This document shows, in pieces, positions 57,701 through 64,000 of a DNA stretch of 64,000 nt (positions are counted from its first letter, which is position 1; each line of letters begins with the position of its first letter). Location of the stretch: NCBI RefSeq assembly GCF_041903755.1, contig NZ_JBBWVE010000017.1, positions 1 to 64,000 on the forward strand, given 5' to 3'. The translations under genes and the position numbers were made by a program. The notes beneath the pieces are model-generated. The model searched no databases. It was not told the DNA's origin and saw only the letters and a list, made by a program, of their open reading frames with translations. The DNA is from Thiocapsa roseilacustris. GTDB taxonomy: Bacteria > Pseudomonadota > Gammaproteobacteria > Chromatiales > Chromatiaceae.

Positions 57701-58609
57701 CGGATGCAATCCCTGCGCGACAACCCCGAGTGTGCGGCCGAGGCTTATGAACGCATCGCCGAGCCGGACCCGGGCCTGTATGCTGAGCTGACCTTCGATC
57801 CGGACGACGACTCAACCGCGCCCTATGTCGAGCGCGGCGCGCGTCCGCCGATCGCCATCTTGCGCGAGCAGGGCGTGAACGGTCAGGTCGAGATGGCCGC
57901 GGCCTTCCATGCGGCAGGCTTCGAGTGTGTGGACGTGCATCTGTCCGACATCATGGCCGGGCGCGTCGACCTCGGGCGCTTCCGCGGACTTGCCGCCTGC
58001 GGAGGCTTCTCCTACGGCGACGTTCTCGGGGCAGGGGAGGGCTGGGCCAAGTCGATCCTCTTCAACCCGCGCGCACGCGATCAGTTCCAAGCCTTCTTCG
58101 AGCGCCGCGACACCTTCGCGCTCGGTATCTGCAACGGATGCCAGATGCTCTCCAACCTGCGCGAGCTGATCCCGGGTGCGGACCACTGGCCCCATTTCGT
58201 GCGCAATCGTTCCGAGCAGTTCGAGGCGCGCACCCTGATGATCGAGGTCCGGGAGACGCCATCGGTCCTACTCGCCGGGATGGCCGGCTCACGCATGCCG
58301 ATCGCGGTAGCGCACGGCGAAGGCCGGGCCGAGTTCCGCGATGCCGAGCATCTCGCCGCGGCGCGCGCCAGTGTGGCCACGCGCTACATCGAGAACGACG
58401 GCCGGGTCGCCGAGCGCTATCCCGCCAACCCCAACGGCTCCCCCGAGGGCATCGCCGGCCTGACGACGCTCGACGGACGCGTCACCATCATGATGCCCCA
58501 TCCCGAGCGCGTCTTTCGGTCCGTTCAGAATTCGTGGCACCCGGATGAATGGGGCATGGACGGCCCTTGGATGCGTCTGTTCCGCAATGCGCGCGTGTGG
58601 GTGGATTAA
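54701..58609 (+). CDS. purL: Phosphoribosylformylglycinamidine synthase
   Basis: 1302 residues, the full-length single-chain type. N-terminal PurS-like region (LRGAPALSAFRLQKL), two AIRS-like halves with MFAQANSEHCRHKIFNA (about 207-222), MKVETHNHPTAIAPDPGAAT and GAGGLANALPEL, and a C-terminal class I glutaminase with GICNGCQML (nucleophile Cys 1144) and MMPHPERVFR (catalytic His). It makes FGAM from FGAR, glutamine and ATP in purine synthesis. No strong ribosome site is seen before the ATG at 54701. The gene stands alone with repeats downstream. Confidence 0.97.
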   Translation: MLVLRGAPALSAFRLQKLTGRLREQIGVPIEVYAEYVHFADLAGELAEEQRGILERLLRYGPALPSHAPVGRLILVVPRPGTISPWSSKATDIAHNCGLVGLERLERGTAYYLLTADGGALDAATVEQAAVFLHDRMTQIALFDLADAERLFVHAEPRPVRRVALGADPEAALAQANRELGLALSSDEIAYLAGSFEALERDPTDVELMMFAQANSEHCRHKIFNARWDIDGEPQTHSLFQMIRHTTDVSPEGVLSAYKDNAAVIEGWDGRRFLPDPVTGIYGEHEEPIAILMKVETHNHPTAIAPDPGAATGAGGEIRDEGATGRGAKPKAGLCGFSVSDLRIPGFSQPWEPPEADYHGKPGRIVSALDIMLEGPIGAAAFNNEFGRPNLTGYFRTFEQAIPGPNGATELRGYHKPIMLAGGIGNIRSEHVAKDSFPVGTPLIVIGGPAMLIGLGGGAASSMASGASAEDLDFASVQRANPEMQRRCQEVIDRCWALGEDNPILFIHDVGAGGLANALPELVHDAGRGGRFELRAVPNADPGMSPMEIWCNESQERYVLAVAAERLAQFEAICARERCPHAVVGTATADQHLMLGDAQFADTPIDMPMSLLFGKPPKMERDAVSGQSPRAPLRTAEIDLREALDRVLRLPGVADKSFLVTIGDRSITGQVARDQMVGPWQIPVADCAVTISDYRGVTGEAMAIGERTPLALLDAPASGRMAVGEAITNLAAARIESIGDIKLSANWMAATGDPREDARLYATVRAVGLELCPALGIAIPVGKDSMSMKTVWEGAAGVRHAMSAPLSLIVSAFAPVLDVRATLTPQLRTDQGDTDLILIDLGQGRNRLGGSALAQVYGQLGDVGPDLDAPDLLKRFFAAIQELQGEELILAYHDRSDGGLITTLCEMAFAGRCGVDVDLAAVDPDDLSALFSEELGAVIQVCHTDTDDVLQILEYHGLAEYSPVIGMLDDSDEIRVCRRCRPLFAASRTELQQVWSETSFRMQSLRDNPECAAEAYERIAEPDPGLYAELTFDPDDDSTAPYVERGARPPIAILREQGVNGQVEMAAAFHAAGFECVDVHLSDIMAGRVDLGRFRGLAACGGFSYGDVLGAGEGWAKSILFNPRARDQFQAFFERRDTFALGICNGCQMLSNLRELIPGADHWPHFVRNRSEQFEARTLMIEVRETPSVLLAGMAGSRMPIAVAHGEGRAEFRDAEHLAAARASVATRYIENDGRVAERYPANPNGSPEGIAGLTTLDGRVTIMMPHPERVFRSVQNSWHPDEWGMDGPWMRLFRNARVWVD

Positions 58610-58634
58610 GGCAACCAACCAACCGTCGGCGCAC

Positions 58635-58986
58635 GTTGTGCTTCCTGGCGTCAGCACAACCTACGGATTTGCAAGGGCCGTAGGTTGTGCCGAGCCGTGC
58701 GAGGCACAACCAACCGCCGGCGCACGTTGTGCTTCCTGTCGTCAGCACAACCTACGGATTTACAAGGGCCGTAGGTTGTGCCGAGCCGTGCGAGGCACAA
58801 CCAACCGCCGGCGCAAGTTGTGCTTCCTGTCGTCAGCACAATCTCCGCGCCATGTGCGCTCGTTATAGAGTCGTAGGTTGTGCCGAGCCCCGCGAGGCAC
58901 AACCCACCGTCGGCGAGCGTTGTGCTTCCTATCGTCAGCACAATCTACGAATCGTCAGCACAACCTACGAATCGTCAGCACAACGG
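58635..58986. repeat. REP family 1 array between purL and arfB
   Basis: Alternating units: inverted 58635-58664, direct 58680-58710, inverted 58726-58754, direct 58771-58801, inverted 58817-58842, direct 58873-58903, inverted 58919-58949. Truncated tails (ATCGTCAGCACAAC) follow, repeated twice more to about 58984. Four direct/inverted pairs make this the largest array in the window. Confidence 0.9.
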
Positions 58987-59011
58987 GCCATGTGCGCTCG
59001 TTATAGAATCG
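58987..59011 (+). promoter_or_regulatory. Likely arfB promoter end, duplicated upstream
   Basis: GCCATGTGCGCTCGTTATAG plus A-ATCG, four bases before the arfB ATG, recurs with one mismatch at 58849-58873, on the other side of a REP pair. TTATAGAAT resembles a -10 box. The short distance to the ATG suggests a leaderless or very short-leader transcript if this is used. Confidence 0.4.
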
Positions 59012-59015
59012 CATC

Positions 59016-59438
59016 ATGTTGCAGATCTCCAACCGTATCCGAATCGACGAGACCGAGCTGAGCGAGCGGTTCATCCGCTCGCCCGGACCCGGCGGTCAAA
59101 ACGTCAACAAGGTCGAGACGGCGGTCCAGTTGCGGTTCGACGTCGCGCGCTCGCCGTCGCTCCCCGAGGACGTGCGCGAGCGTCTGACGCGCCTCGGCGG
59201 ACGGCGGATCGATTCTGACGGGGTTCTAATGATCGAGGCGCACCGCTATCGCACCCGCGAGCGCAATCGCGCCGATGCGCGAGCCCGCCTCGCCGCCCTC
59301 ATCGCTCAGGCGGCCGTGCGGCCGAAACCGCGCATCGCCACCCGACCCACACGGGCATCGACCGAGCGACGACTGGAGACCAAGCGCAAACAATCCAGCA
59401 GCAAGCGCATGCGTCGCACCCCCTCGGACCGCGATTGA
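59016..59438 (+). CDS. arfB: Alternative ribosome-rescue factor ArfB
   Basis: 140 residues. SPGPGGQNVNKVETAVQLRF contains the GGQ motif that hydrolyses peptidyl-tRNA. The C-terminal tail is very basic (KRKQSSSKRMRR), as needed to enter the empty mRNA channel of stalled ribosomes. Length and layout match ArfB/YaeJ rather than a full release factor. No ribosome site precedes the ATG. Confidence 0.94.
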   Translation: MLQISNRIRIDETELSERFIRSPGPGGQNVNKVETAVQLRFDVARSPSLPEDVRERLTRLGGRRIDSDGVLMIEAHRYRTRERNRADARARLAALIAQAAVRPKPRIATRPTRASTERRLETKRKQSSSKRMRRTPSDRD

Positions 59439-59475
59439 TGGGATGTTCGAGAAAGCATCGAACAACCCGTAGGAG

Positions 59476-59505
59476 GTGTAGGGGCGACTTAAGTCGCCCC
59501 TACAC
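59476..59505. repeat. GTAG-containing 30-bp palindrome (REP family 3), copy 2
   Basis: The core GTAGGGGCGACTT plus its reverse complement (59478-59503) is extended by GT and AC to 30 bases. It sits between the converging ends of arfB and the 59-residue gene and could serve both as a transcript end structure. The 26-base core equals the copy at 38530. Confidence 0.75.
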
Positions 59506-59508
59506 CCC

Positions 59509-59688
59509 TTACTCGTTCGCCTCGACGACCGCACCCGTGCCGTCCGGCCCGACGACGATCACCAGTTTGCCGAGCGTCGGGTGGCGCGCAGTCACTACGG
59601 TGAATGCGGGCAGGCGCATCTCGCCGATCATCTCGCTTTCATCCTTCAAATCCGCGATCAACGCTGCCTCGGCTTCGAATAAACGCAT
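59509..59688 (-). CDS. Small conserved-looking protein, 59 residues
   Basis: ATG at 59688 with GGGGGTG about seven bases upstream; TAA at 59509. The product begins MRLFEAEAALIADLKDESEM and continues IGEMRLPAFTVVTARHPTLG, KLVIVVGPDGTGAVVEANE. It has an amphipathic helix, then beta strands and a GPDGTG turn. Codon use is GC-rich and typical of neighbouring genes, with no Cys or Trp noise, so it looks real. Soluble, no signal. Function not recognised; the beta part could be a small dimerisation or DNA-binding fold. Confidence 0.6.
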   Translation of the reverse strand: MRLFEAEAALIADLKDESEMIGEMRLPAFTVVTARHPTLGKLVIVVGPDGTGAVVEANE

Positions 59689-59797
59689 CTGTCACCCCCG
59701 ATCCTGTTGTGGGACGAAACCGCGTCCGGCGTGCCATACCATGTCTGCAGCAGGGACAAAACTCGATGCTCCCCGGAACGCCGTGCACGACGCGGTT

Positions 59798-60026
59798 TAG
59801 ATCTCTTTAGGCGAATTCCGGAAACCTTCATGCCAAGGGCGTAGGTTGTGCCGAGCCGTGCGAGGCACAACCAACCGTAGATCTCTTTAGGCGAATTCCG
59901 GAAACCTTCATGCCAGGGGCGTAGGTTGTGCCGAGCCATGCGAGGCACAACCAACCGTAGGCTCAAGTTGTGCTTCCTATCGTCAGCACAACCTACGGGT
60001 ATGGAAGCTTGCAGAAATCGCCTTAA
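59798..60026. repeat. 140-bp composite REP element with inverted ends, copy 1 (partly duplicated)
   Basis: The full element spans 59887-60026: TTAGGCGAATTCCGGAAACC end, direct REP unit (59921-59951), inverted unit (59966-59995), and the complementary end GAAATCGCCTTA. Its first 80 bases are duplicated in tandem (59798-59877 with 59878-59957; two differences by eye). Related elements are at 60700-60839 and 63053-63191. Confidence 0.8.
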
Positions 60027-60125
60027 TCATGACTCATCCCGAACCGCATTCCGCCGAAATTTTTGGTCGAGCCGCGGCCAATCTCGCCGCGACCCGGCCA
60101 GAACCCCACCAGACGCGGTTCAGCC

Positions 60126-60617
60126 CTACATCGCCATATCCAGATCGTCCTGGATCTCGGCGATCCCGGCGAGCGCACATTCCTCGTCCGTCGCACCGGA
60201 TGGCGCACCGCTGACGCCCACGCCGGCCACCAGCGAAGAGCCGCCGACCAGCACGGGCACCCCGCCCGCGGACATCACAAGCCCCTCGACACGTCCGATC
60301 GGCGTATCGGCGCGATCGGTCATGGCCGAGGTCGCGGCATTGAAATTGACGGCGGTGAATGCCTTCATCGTGCTGATCGGCACCGTGATGGGCGCGGCGA
60401 TGGTGTCGCGGAGCGTCACCTGTACCGTGCCTTCGCGGTCGACCACGGTCACGGCGATCTGGATGCCCTTCTCGCGACATTCCTCGATCGCCCCTTGAGC
60501 GATCTTGACCGCCGCATCCATCGAGAGGCGTTGCAGCGGGACCACCATAGGGCCATCGGCGACGGCCGGTCCGCAGATCAACGCACCGGCGATCAGTACA
60601 GGAATCGTTTTTTTCAT
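60126..60617 (-). CDS. Exported GlcG/HbpS-family heme-binding-like protein
   Basis: 163 residues. Signal peptide MKKTIPVLIAGALICGPAVA. The rest is the GlcG/HbpS (DUF336) fold: MDAAVKIAQGAIEECREKGI, VAVTVVDREG-like IAVTVVDREGTVQVTLRDTI, STMKAFTAVNF and the glycine-rich GRVEGLVMSAGGVPVLVGGS. Members bind heme or small ligands, some as redox or sensor proteins. A periplasmic location is expected. It is encoded alone, flanked by repeats. Confidence 0.85.
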   Translation of the reverse strand: MKKTIPVLIAGALICGPAVADGPMVVPLQRLSMDAAVKIAQGAIEECREKGIQIAVTVVDREGTVQVTLRDTIAAPITVPISTMKAFTAVNFNAATSAMTDRADTPIGRVEGLVMSAGGVPVLVGGSSLVAGVGVSGAPSGATDEECALAGIAEIQDDLDMAM

Positions 60618-60699
60618 GTCTCCTCCTTTCTACTCTAGGACAGTGGCTGAGATATCGCGCCGGGAAGCCTCGGGTCGGATCAAGGCAAATTCCGGAAAC

Positions 60700-60839
60700 T
60701 AAGGTGATTTCCGGAAACCTTCACGCCAAGGGCGTAGGTTGTGCCGAGCCGTGCGAGGCACAACCAACCGTAGGCGCAAGTTGTGCTTCCTATCGTCAGC
60801 ACAACCTACGGGTATGTAAGTTTGCGGAAATCGCCTTAG
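60700..60839. repeat. 140-bp composite REP element, copy 2
   Basis: Left end TAAGGTGATTTCCGGAAACC, direct REP unit from about 60732, inverted unit about 60778-60810, right end GGAAATCGCCTTA. A partial extra end (AAGGCAAATTCCGGAAA) sits at about 60682. It lies 19 bases before the ispG stop on the other side, so it may form the 3' end of the ispG transcript. Confidence 0.8.
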
Positions 60840-60857
60840 GCCTCACCGACGCGCCCG

Positions 60858-62090
60858 TCACGGCGCCCGATAGTGGGTCTCGATATAGTCGTCGACCATC
60901 CGCTTGAACTGCTCGGCGATCCCGTCGCCCTTGAGGGTGGCGACCTTTTCGCCGTCGACATAAACGGGGGCGGCCGGGCGCTCGTCGTTGCCGGGCAGGC
61001 TGATGCCGATATTGGCGTGCTTGCTCTCGCCGGGTCCGTTCACCACACAGCCCATAACCGCGACCTGCATGGTCTCGACACCGGGGAAACGGGTGCGCCA
61101 CTCCGGCATCTGCTCGCGCAAATAGGCCTGAATGTCTTGAGCCAGATGCTGGAAGGTGTCGCTGGTGGTGCGTCCGCATCCCGGGCAGGCGGTAACCATG
61201 GGTGCGAAGGAGCGCATGCCCATGGTCTGCAGGATCTCCTGGGCGACCACGACCTCGCGCGTGCGCGACTCGCCCGGTGCAGGGGTGAGCGAGATGCGGA
61301 TGGTGTCCCCGATGCCCTCCTGCAGCAGCACCGACAAGGCGGCGGTCGAGGCGACGATGCCTTTTGAGCCCATGCCGGCCTCGGTCAGACCCAGATGCAG
61401 GGCATAGTCGCCGCGGTCGGCCAGCATGCGGTAGACGGCGATCAAGTCCTGCACGCCGCTCATCTTGCAGGACAGGATGATGTGATCGCGCGGCAGGCCG
61501 ACCTGCTCGGCGCGCTCGGCGCTCGAGATGGCGGATTCCACCATTGCCTCGCGCATCACCTGCTCGGCATCCCGCGGCTCGGGCGAGCGCGCGTTCTCGT
61601 CCATCATCCGCACGATCAGGTCCGGATCCAGGCTGCCCCAGTTGACCCCGATCCGCACCGGCCGGTCATAGCGGCAGGCGATCTCGACCATGGTCGCGAA
61701 CTGGCTGTCCTTCTTCTCGCCGCGCCCGACGTTGCCCGGGTTGATGCGGTATTTTGCGAGCGCCTCGGCACACTCCGGATAATCCGTGAGCAGGCGGTGG
61801 CCGTTGAAATGGAAGTCGCCCACCAAGGGCACGCTGCACCCCTGCGCGTCGAGCGCCTCGCGGATCGCTGGAACCGCGCGGGCCGCGGACTCGTGATTGA
61901 CCGTAATCCGGACCACCTCCGAGCCGGCACGGGCGAGCTCGGCGACTTGTTGGACCGTGGACGCGATGTCTGCGGTGTCCGTGTTGGTCATGGACTGGAT
62001 GAGGATCGGGGCTTGGCCGCCGACGGTCACCGGGCCGATGCGAACCGGCACGGTCTTTCGTCTTTGGATCGGGAATCGAGTTGAGCTCAT
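60858..62090 (-). CDS. ispG: 4-hydroxy-3-methylbut-2-enyl-diphosphate synthase
   Basis: 410 residues. VGGQAPILIQSMTNTDTADI is the typical N-terminus. GVNWGSLDPDL and LGLTEAGMGSKGIVASTAAL belong to the TIM-barrel domain, and TACPGCGRT plus VMGCVVNGPGESKHANIGIS supply the three cysteines and the glutamate of the 4Fe-4S cluster. It makes HMBPP in the MEP isoprenoid pathway, which feeds carotenoids and quinones. The Nudix gene lies 27 bases upstream on the same strand, so cotranscription is likely. Confidence 0.97.
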   Translation of the reverse strand: MSSTRFPIQRRKTVPVRIGPVTVGGQAPILIQSMTNTDTADIASTVQQVAELARAGSEVVRITVNHESAARAVPAIREALDAQGCSVPLVGDFHFNGHRLLTDYPECAEALAKYRINPGNVGRGEKKDSQFATMVEIACRYDRPVRIGVNWGSLDPDLIVRMMDENARSPEPRDAEQVMREAMVESAISSAERAEQVGLPRDHIILSCKMSGVQDLIAVYRMLADRGDYALHLGLTEAGMGSKGIVASTAALSVLLQEGIGDTIRISLTPAPGESRTREVVVAQEILQTMGMRSFAPMVTACPGCGRTTSDTFQHLAQDIQAYLREQMPEWRTRFPGVETMQVAVMGCVVNGPGESKHANIGISLPGNDERPAAPVYVDGEKVATLKGDGIAEQFKRMVDDYIETHYRAP

Positions 62091-62117
62091 AGTGCCTTTA
62101 CCGCCGCAGCGGCCCTG

Positions 62118-63002
62118 TCAGTTGGTCGGAGTCGGGCGTTGATCCGACGCGGGCAATGGGGAACGCAGACCCTGGACGATCGCGACATAGTGCGGGTCAT
62201 CCTGAGGGATCAGCCCATGGCGGATCAGGAAATCGATGATGACCAGGTTGCAGTTGAGCTTGAAGTCATCGGTCTCGCGGACGATCTCCGCGACCTCCTT
62301 CACCGGCAGACGATAGAAGGTTTCCACCTCCCCGTCGGTGCAGCGCGGCTCGAAGTCATCCGGAAGCTCCAGGTCATAGCAGAACATGACATCCGGCTTC
62401 AGCCCGCGCTCCGAATCGCGACAGTAGGTCACTGCGCCAACGGCAACGGCTCGATCTGCAAGGGCAGGGGGCATCCCCGCCTCCTCCGCGCACTCCTTGC
62501 GCAGATTCTCGACCAGAGCGATACCGTGGGGCAACCCGCCCGCAACAAGGTTATCGAGCCGTCCCGGGTAGAGACGGCGATCGGCGGAGCGCCGACCGAT
62601 CCACATCTCGATCCCCCGCGCGGTCCGCACGTAGCCATTGAGATGCTGACCGAAGGCGCGCATCCCGAAGAAGGGCGCACAGGCCCGGTCGACCAGACAG
62701 CGTGCCGCCTCCCGCCCGCCGGCGGTGACGGGATACTGCTCGCCGTGCAGGTAGGGGATGACGCCCTCGTCGACGAGTCCGCGGGCGATCTCGGCCAGCG
62801 CCAGGGTGCAACCTTCGAAGTCATCCGGCGTCTCGATCCACTCGACCGTCGTCTGCGTGACACGGAACCGGGTCGGCCAGCGCTGAAGCTCCTCGGCAGC
62901 ATTGCGGCGCAGGCTCCCGAGACGCTCGCCCCGTCGAATGAAGGGAACAAACGCAGTCGGCTCCCAAGCATTGCAGGCATGGATCTTATCGAGATAGCTC
63001 AT
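62118..63002 (-). CDS. DUF4743-type Nudix hydrolase
   Basis: 294 residues from the ATG at 63002 (MSYLDKIHACNAWEP), the normal family start; the longer frame only translates repeats. An N-terminal DUF4743 region precedes a Nudix domain with GGLPHGIALVENLRKECAEE-AGM, in which the E-x-x-E-E core is kept and the usual preceding Arg is Lys, as in close relatives. These proteins resemble thiamine-pyrophosphokinase-associated and plant Nudix enzymes. The substrate is uncertain. It probably shares a transcript with ispG. Confidence 0.88.
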   Translation of the reverse strand: MSYLDKIHACNAWEPTAFVPFIRRGERLGSLRRNAAEELQRWPTRFRVTQTTVEWIETPDDFEGCTLALAEIARGLVDEGVIPYLHGEQYPVTAGGREAARCLVDRACAPFFGMRAFGQHLNGYVRTARGIEMWIGRRSADRRLYPGRLDNLVAGGLPHGIALVENLRKECAEEAGMPPALADRAVAVGAVTYCRDSERGLKPDVMFCYDLELPDDFEPRCTDGEVETFYRLPVKEVAEIVRETDDFKLNCNLVIIDFLIRHGLIPQDDPHYVAIVQGLRSPLPASDQRPTPTN

Positions 63003-63052
63003 TGGTGAATCGCGTCCAGAGTGAAATTCGACCGTTGAGAACCTGTTGGGAA

Positions 63053-63191
63053 TAAGGCGATTTCCGTATAATCCCATGCCCGTAGGTTGTGCTGACGATA
63101 GGAAGCACAACTCGCGCCGACGGTTGATTGTGCCTCGCACGGCTTGGCACAACCTAAACCCTTGGCATAAGGGTTTCCGGAATTCGCCTAA
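63053..63191. repeat. 140-bp composite REP element, copy 3 (inverted)
   Basis: TAAGGCGATTTCCG at the left, GTAG-GTTGTGCT...AGCACAAC at about 63081-63110, a diverged second hairpin (about 63125-63154), then GGTTTCCGGAATTCGCCTAA. It runs opposite to copies 1 and 2 on the plus strand. Its left end lies about 50 bases upstream of the Nudix start, so it may carry or disturb that promoter. Confidence 0.8.
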
Positions 63192-63212
63192 GTTGAGCAC
63201 CGAACGGTCGTT

Positions 63213-63257
<45 letters not shown>

Positions 63258-63358
63258 ACTACGACTACGACGACGACAACCGTGGCAAAGGTCAGGCCAG
63301 CAGCGCCACCTCCTGCCCATGCCTCGGCAAGACGCGGTTCAGTCTTTGAATAAAAAAT

Positions 63359-63453
63359 CTTAAAACCGCGCCAGCTCCGAAGCCTATTGATGACTTCAGA
63401 AGCAATCCCAAGTGACGACCGAGCCTGATCGCAACGCGGCGCGGTTTTAACGC
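63359..63453. repeat. TTAAAACCGCGCC-ended inverted-repeat element, copy 2
   Basis: Perfect 13-bp inverted ends: TTAAAACCGCGCC at the left (about 63360) and GGCGCGGTTTTAA at the right (63438-63450). The left end is followed by AGCTCCGA, close to the GGCTCCGA of the copy at 9795. The right end contains the stop codon of mazG (63447-63449). Confidence 0.65.
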
Positions 63454-64000
63454 TCCTCGGATTTGATGAGATTCCACAGCCGCTCCATCTCCGCGCGTGC
63501 CGCAACGCTCGGCGCCTGCCCGCCTGCACGCAGGCACACCTCGACCCGCCCGAAGCGCCGCTCGAAGCGATGGTTCGCCGCCCGCAGCGCCTGCTCGGCA
63601 TCCACCCCCATATGCCGGGCCAGATTGACGCAGGAGAACAGCAGGTCGCCGATCTCATGGACCCGCTCGGTCGGCTCGGCGTGGGCGCGCAGCGTCTCGC
63701 GACACTCCTGTAACTCTTCGAGCACCTTGTCGAAGACCTCTTCCATTCGGTCCCAATCGAAGCCGACGACCGCTGCGCGCTTCTGCAGCTTCTCGGCCCG
63801 AACCAAGGCGGGGAGGGCCTGGGCAACCCCTTCGAGCACGCTCCCGACCGGTCGCTGGCGCTTACTCGCCCGCTCCGCCGCCTTCTCGCGCTCCCAGTTC
63901 GCCCGCACTGCTTCCTCGTCCTCGAGCTCCGCATCTCCGAAGACATGCGGATGGCGACGGATCATCTTCTCGCTGATCGACTGCACCACGTCGGGAAAGG
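63447..64000 (-). CDS. mazG: Nucleoside triphosphate pyrophosphohydrolase MazG, N-terminus outside window
   Basis: About 184 residues are visible; the frame is open to the window end. It begins inside the family at FPDVVQSISEKMIRRHPHVF. GFDWDRMEEVFDKVLEELQE and HEIGDLLFSCVNLARHMGVD are the second MazG domain, with the E-x-x-E and E-x-x-D metal-binding residues. LRAANHRFERRFGRVE ends the domain. MazG hydrolyses NTPs to NMP and pyrophosphate and clears aberrant nucleotides. Its TAA stop lies in the terminal repeat of the adjacent inverted-repeat element, so the native C-terminus may have been replaced. Confidence 0.94.
   Translation of the reverse strand, partial: FPDVVQSISEKMIRRHPHVFGDAELEDEEAVRANWEREKAAERASKRQRPVGSVLEGVAQALPALVRAEKLQKRAAVVGFDWDRMEEVFDKVLEELQECRETLRAHAEPTERVHEIGDLLFSCVNLARHMGVDAEQALRAANHRFERRFGRVEVCLRAGGQAPSVAARAEMERLWNLIKSEER

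Overview
The window looks like chromosome of a GC-rich gammaproteobacterium, most likely a purple sulfur bacterium or close relative (Chromatiales). This is inferred from the housekeeping proteins (PurL, IspG, MazG, ArfB), the oxygen-independent ubiquinone genes ubiT/ubiU/ubiV, and an EpsE/F/G/L-type exopolysaccharide (EPS) locus. No rRNA, tRNA or CRISPR array was seen.

Region 1 (1-15.5 kb) encodes four large secreted proteins: a Calx-beta protein cut by the window edge, a 1857-residue FG-GAP/UnbV/Calx-beta protein, a putative glycoside hydrolase and a sulfatase. All four carry the same unassigned domain of about 130 residues with four cysteines (CGxPSY ... FLWQDC ... CF ... C), ten copies in all. 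In the hydrolase and the sulfatase the domain pairs are nearly identical at DNA level, including the bases after the stop codon, so the cassette has been copied between genes. An IS1380 transposase relic and small palindromic elements lie in the gaps.

Region 2 (15.9-36.5 kb) is an EPS locus. The plus strand has an export protein, chain-length protein, EpsG-like ATPase, sulfotransferase and Wzy-like polymerase. The converging minus-strand run has two more sulfotransferases, two glycosyltransferases, a two-beta-helix hydrolase-like protein and a flippase. EpsL, a small secreted protein and the initiating sugar-phosphate transferase follow. Three sulfotransferases next to a secreted sulfatase suggest a sulfated polymer, assembled by the Wzx/Wzy route and trimmed or displayed by the region 1 proteins.

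Region 3 (36.9-64 kb) is mostly conserved metabolism: ubiT, ubiV, ubiU, a YhcC-type radical SAM gene, a very large FAD/iron-sulfur oxidoreductase, a cupin, two adjacent predicted papain-fold hydrolases, a RAYT transposase, a dicarboxylate/amino-acid symporter with a MurE-type ligase, purL, arfB, an unlisted 59-residue gene, a GlcG/HbpS-like protein, ispG, a Nudix hydrolase and mazG (cut by the window end). Its gaps are packed with repeats. These include three palindrome families headed by GTAG, the signature of REP elements mobilised by RAYT proteins. Arrays of the main family flank the RAYT gene. There is also a 140-bp element with inverted ends that carries a REP pair, a second small inverted-repeat element whose end supplies the mazG stop codon, and CGTTGT microsatellites.
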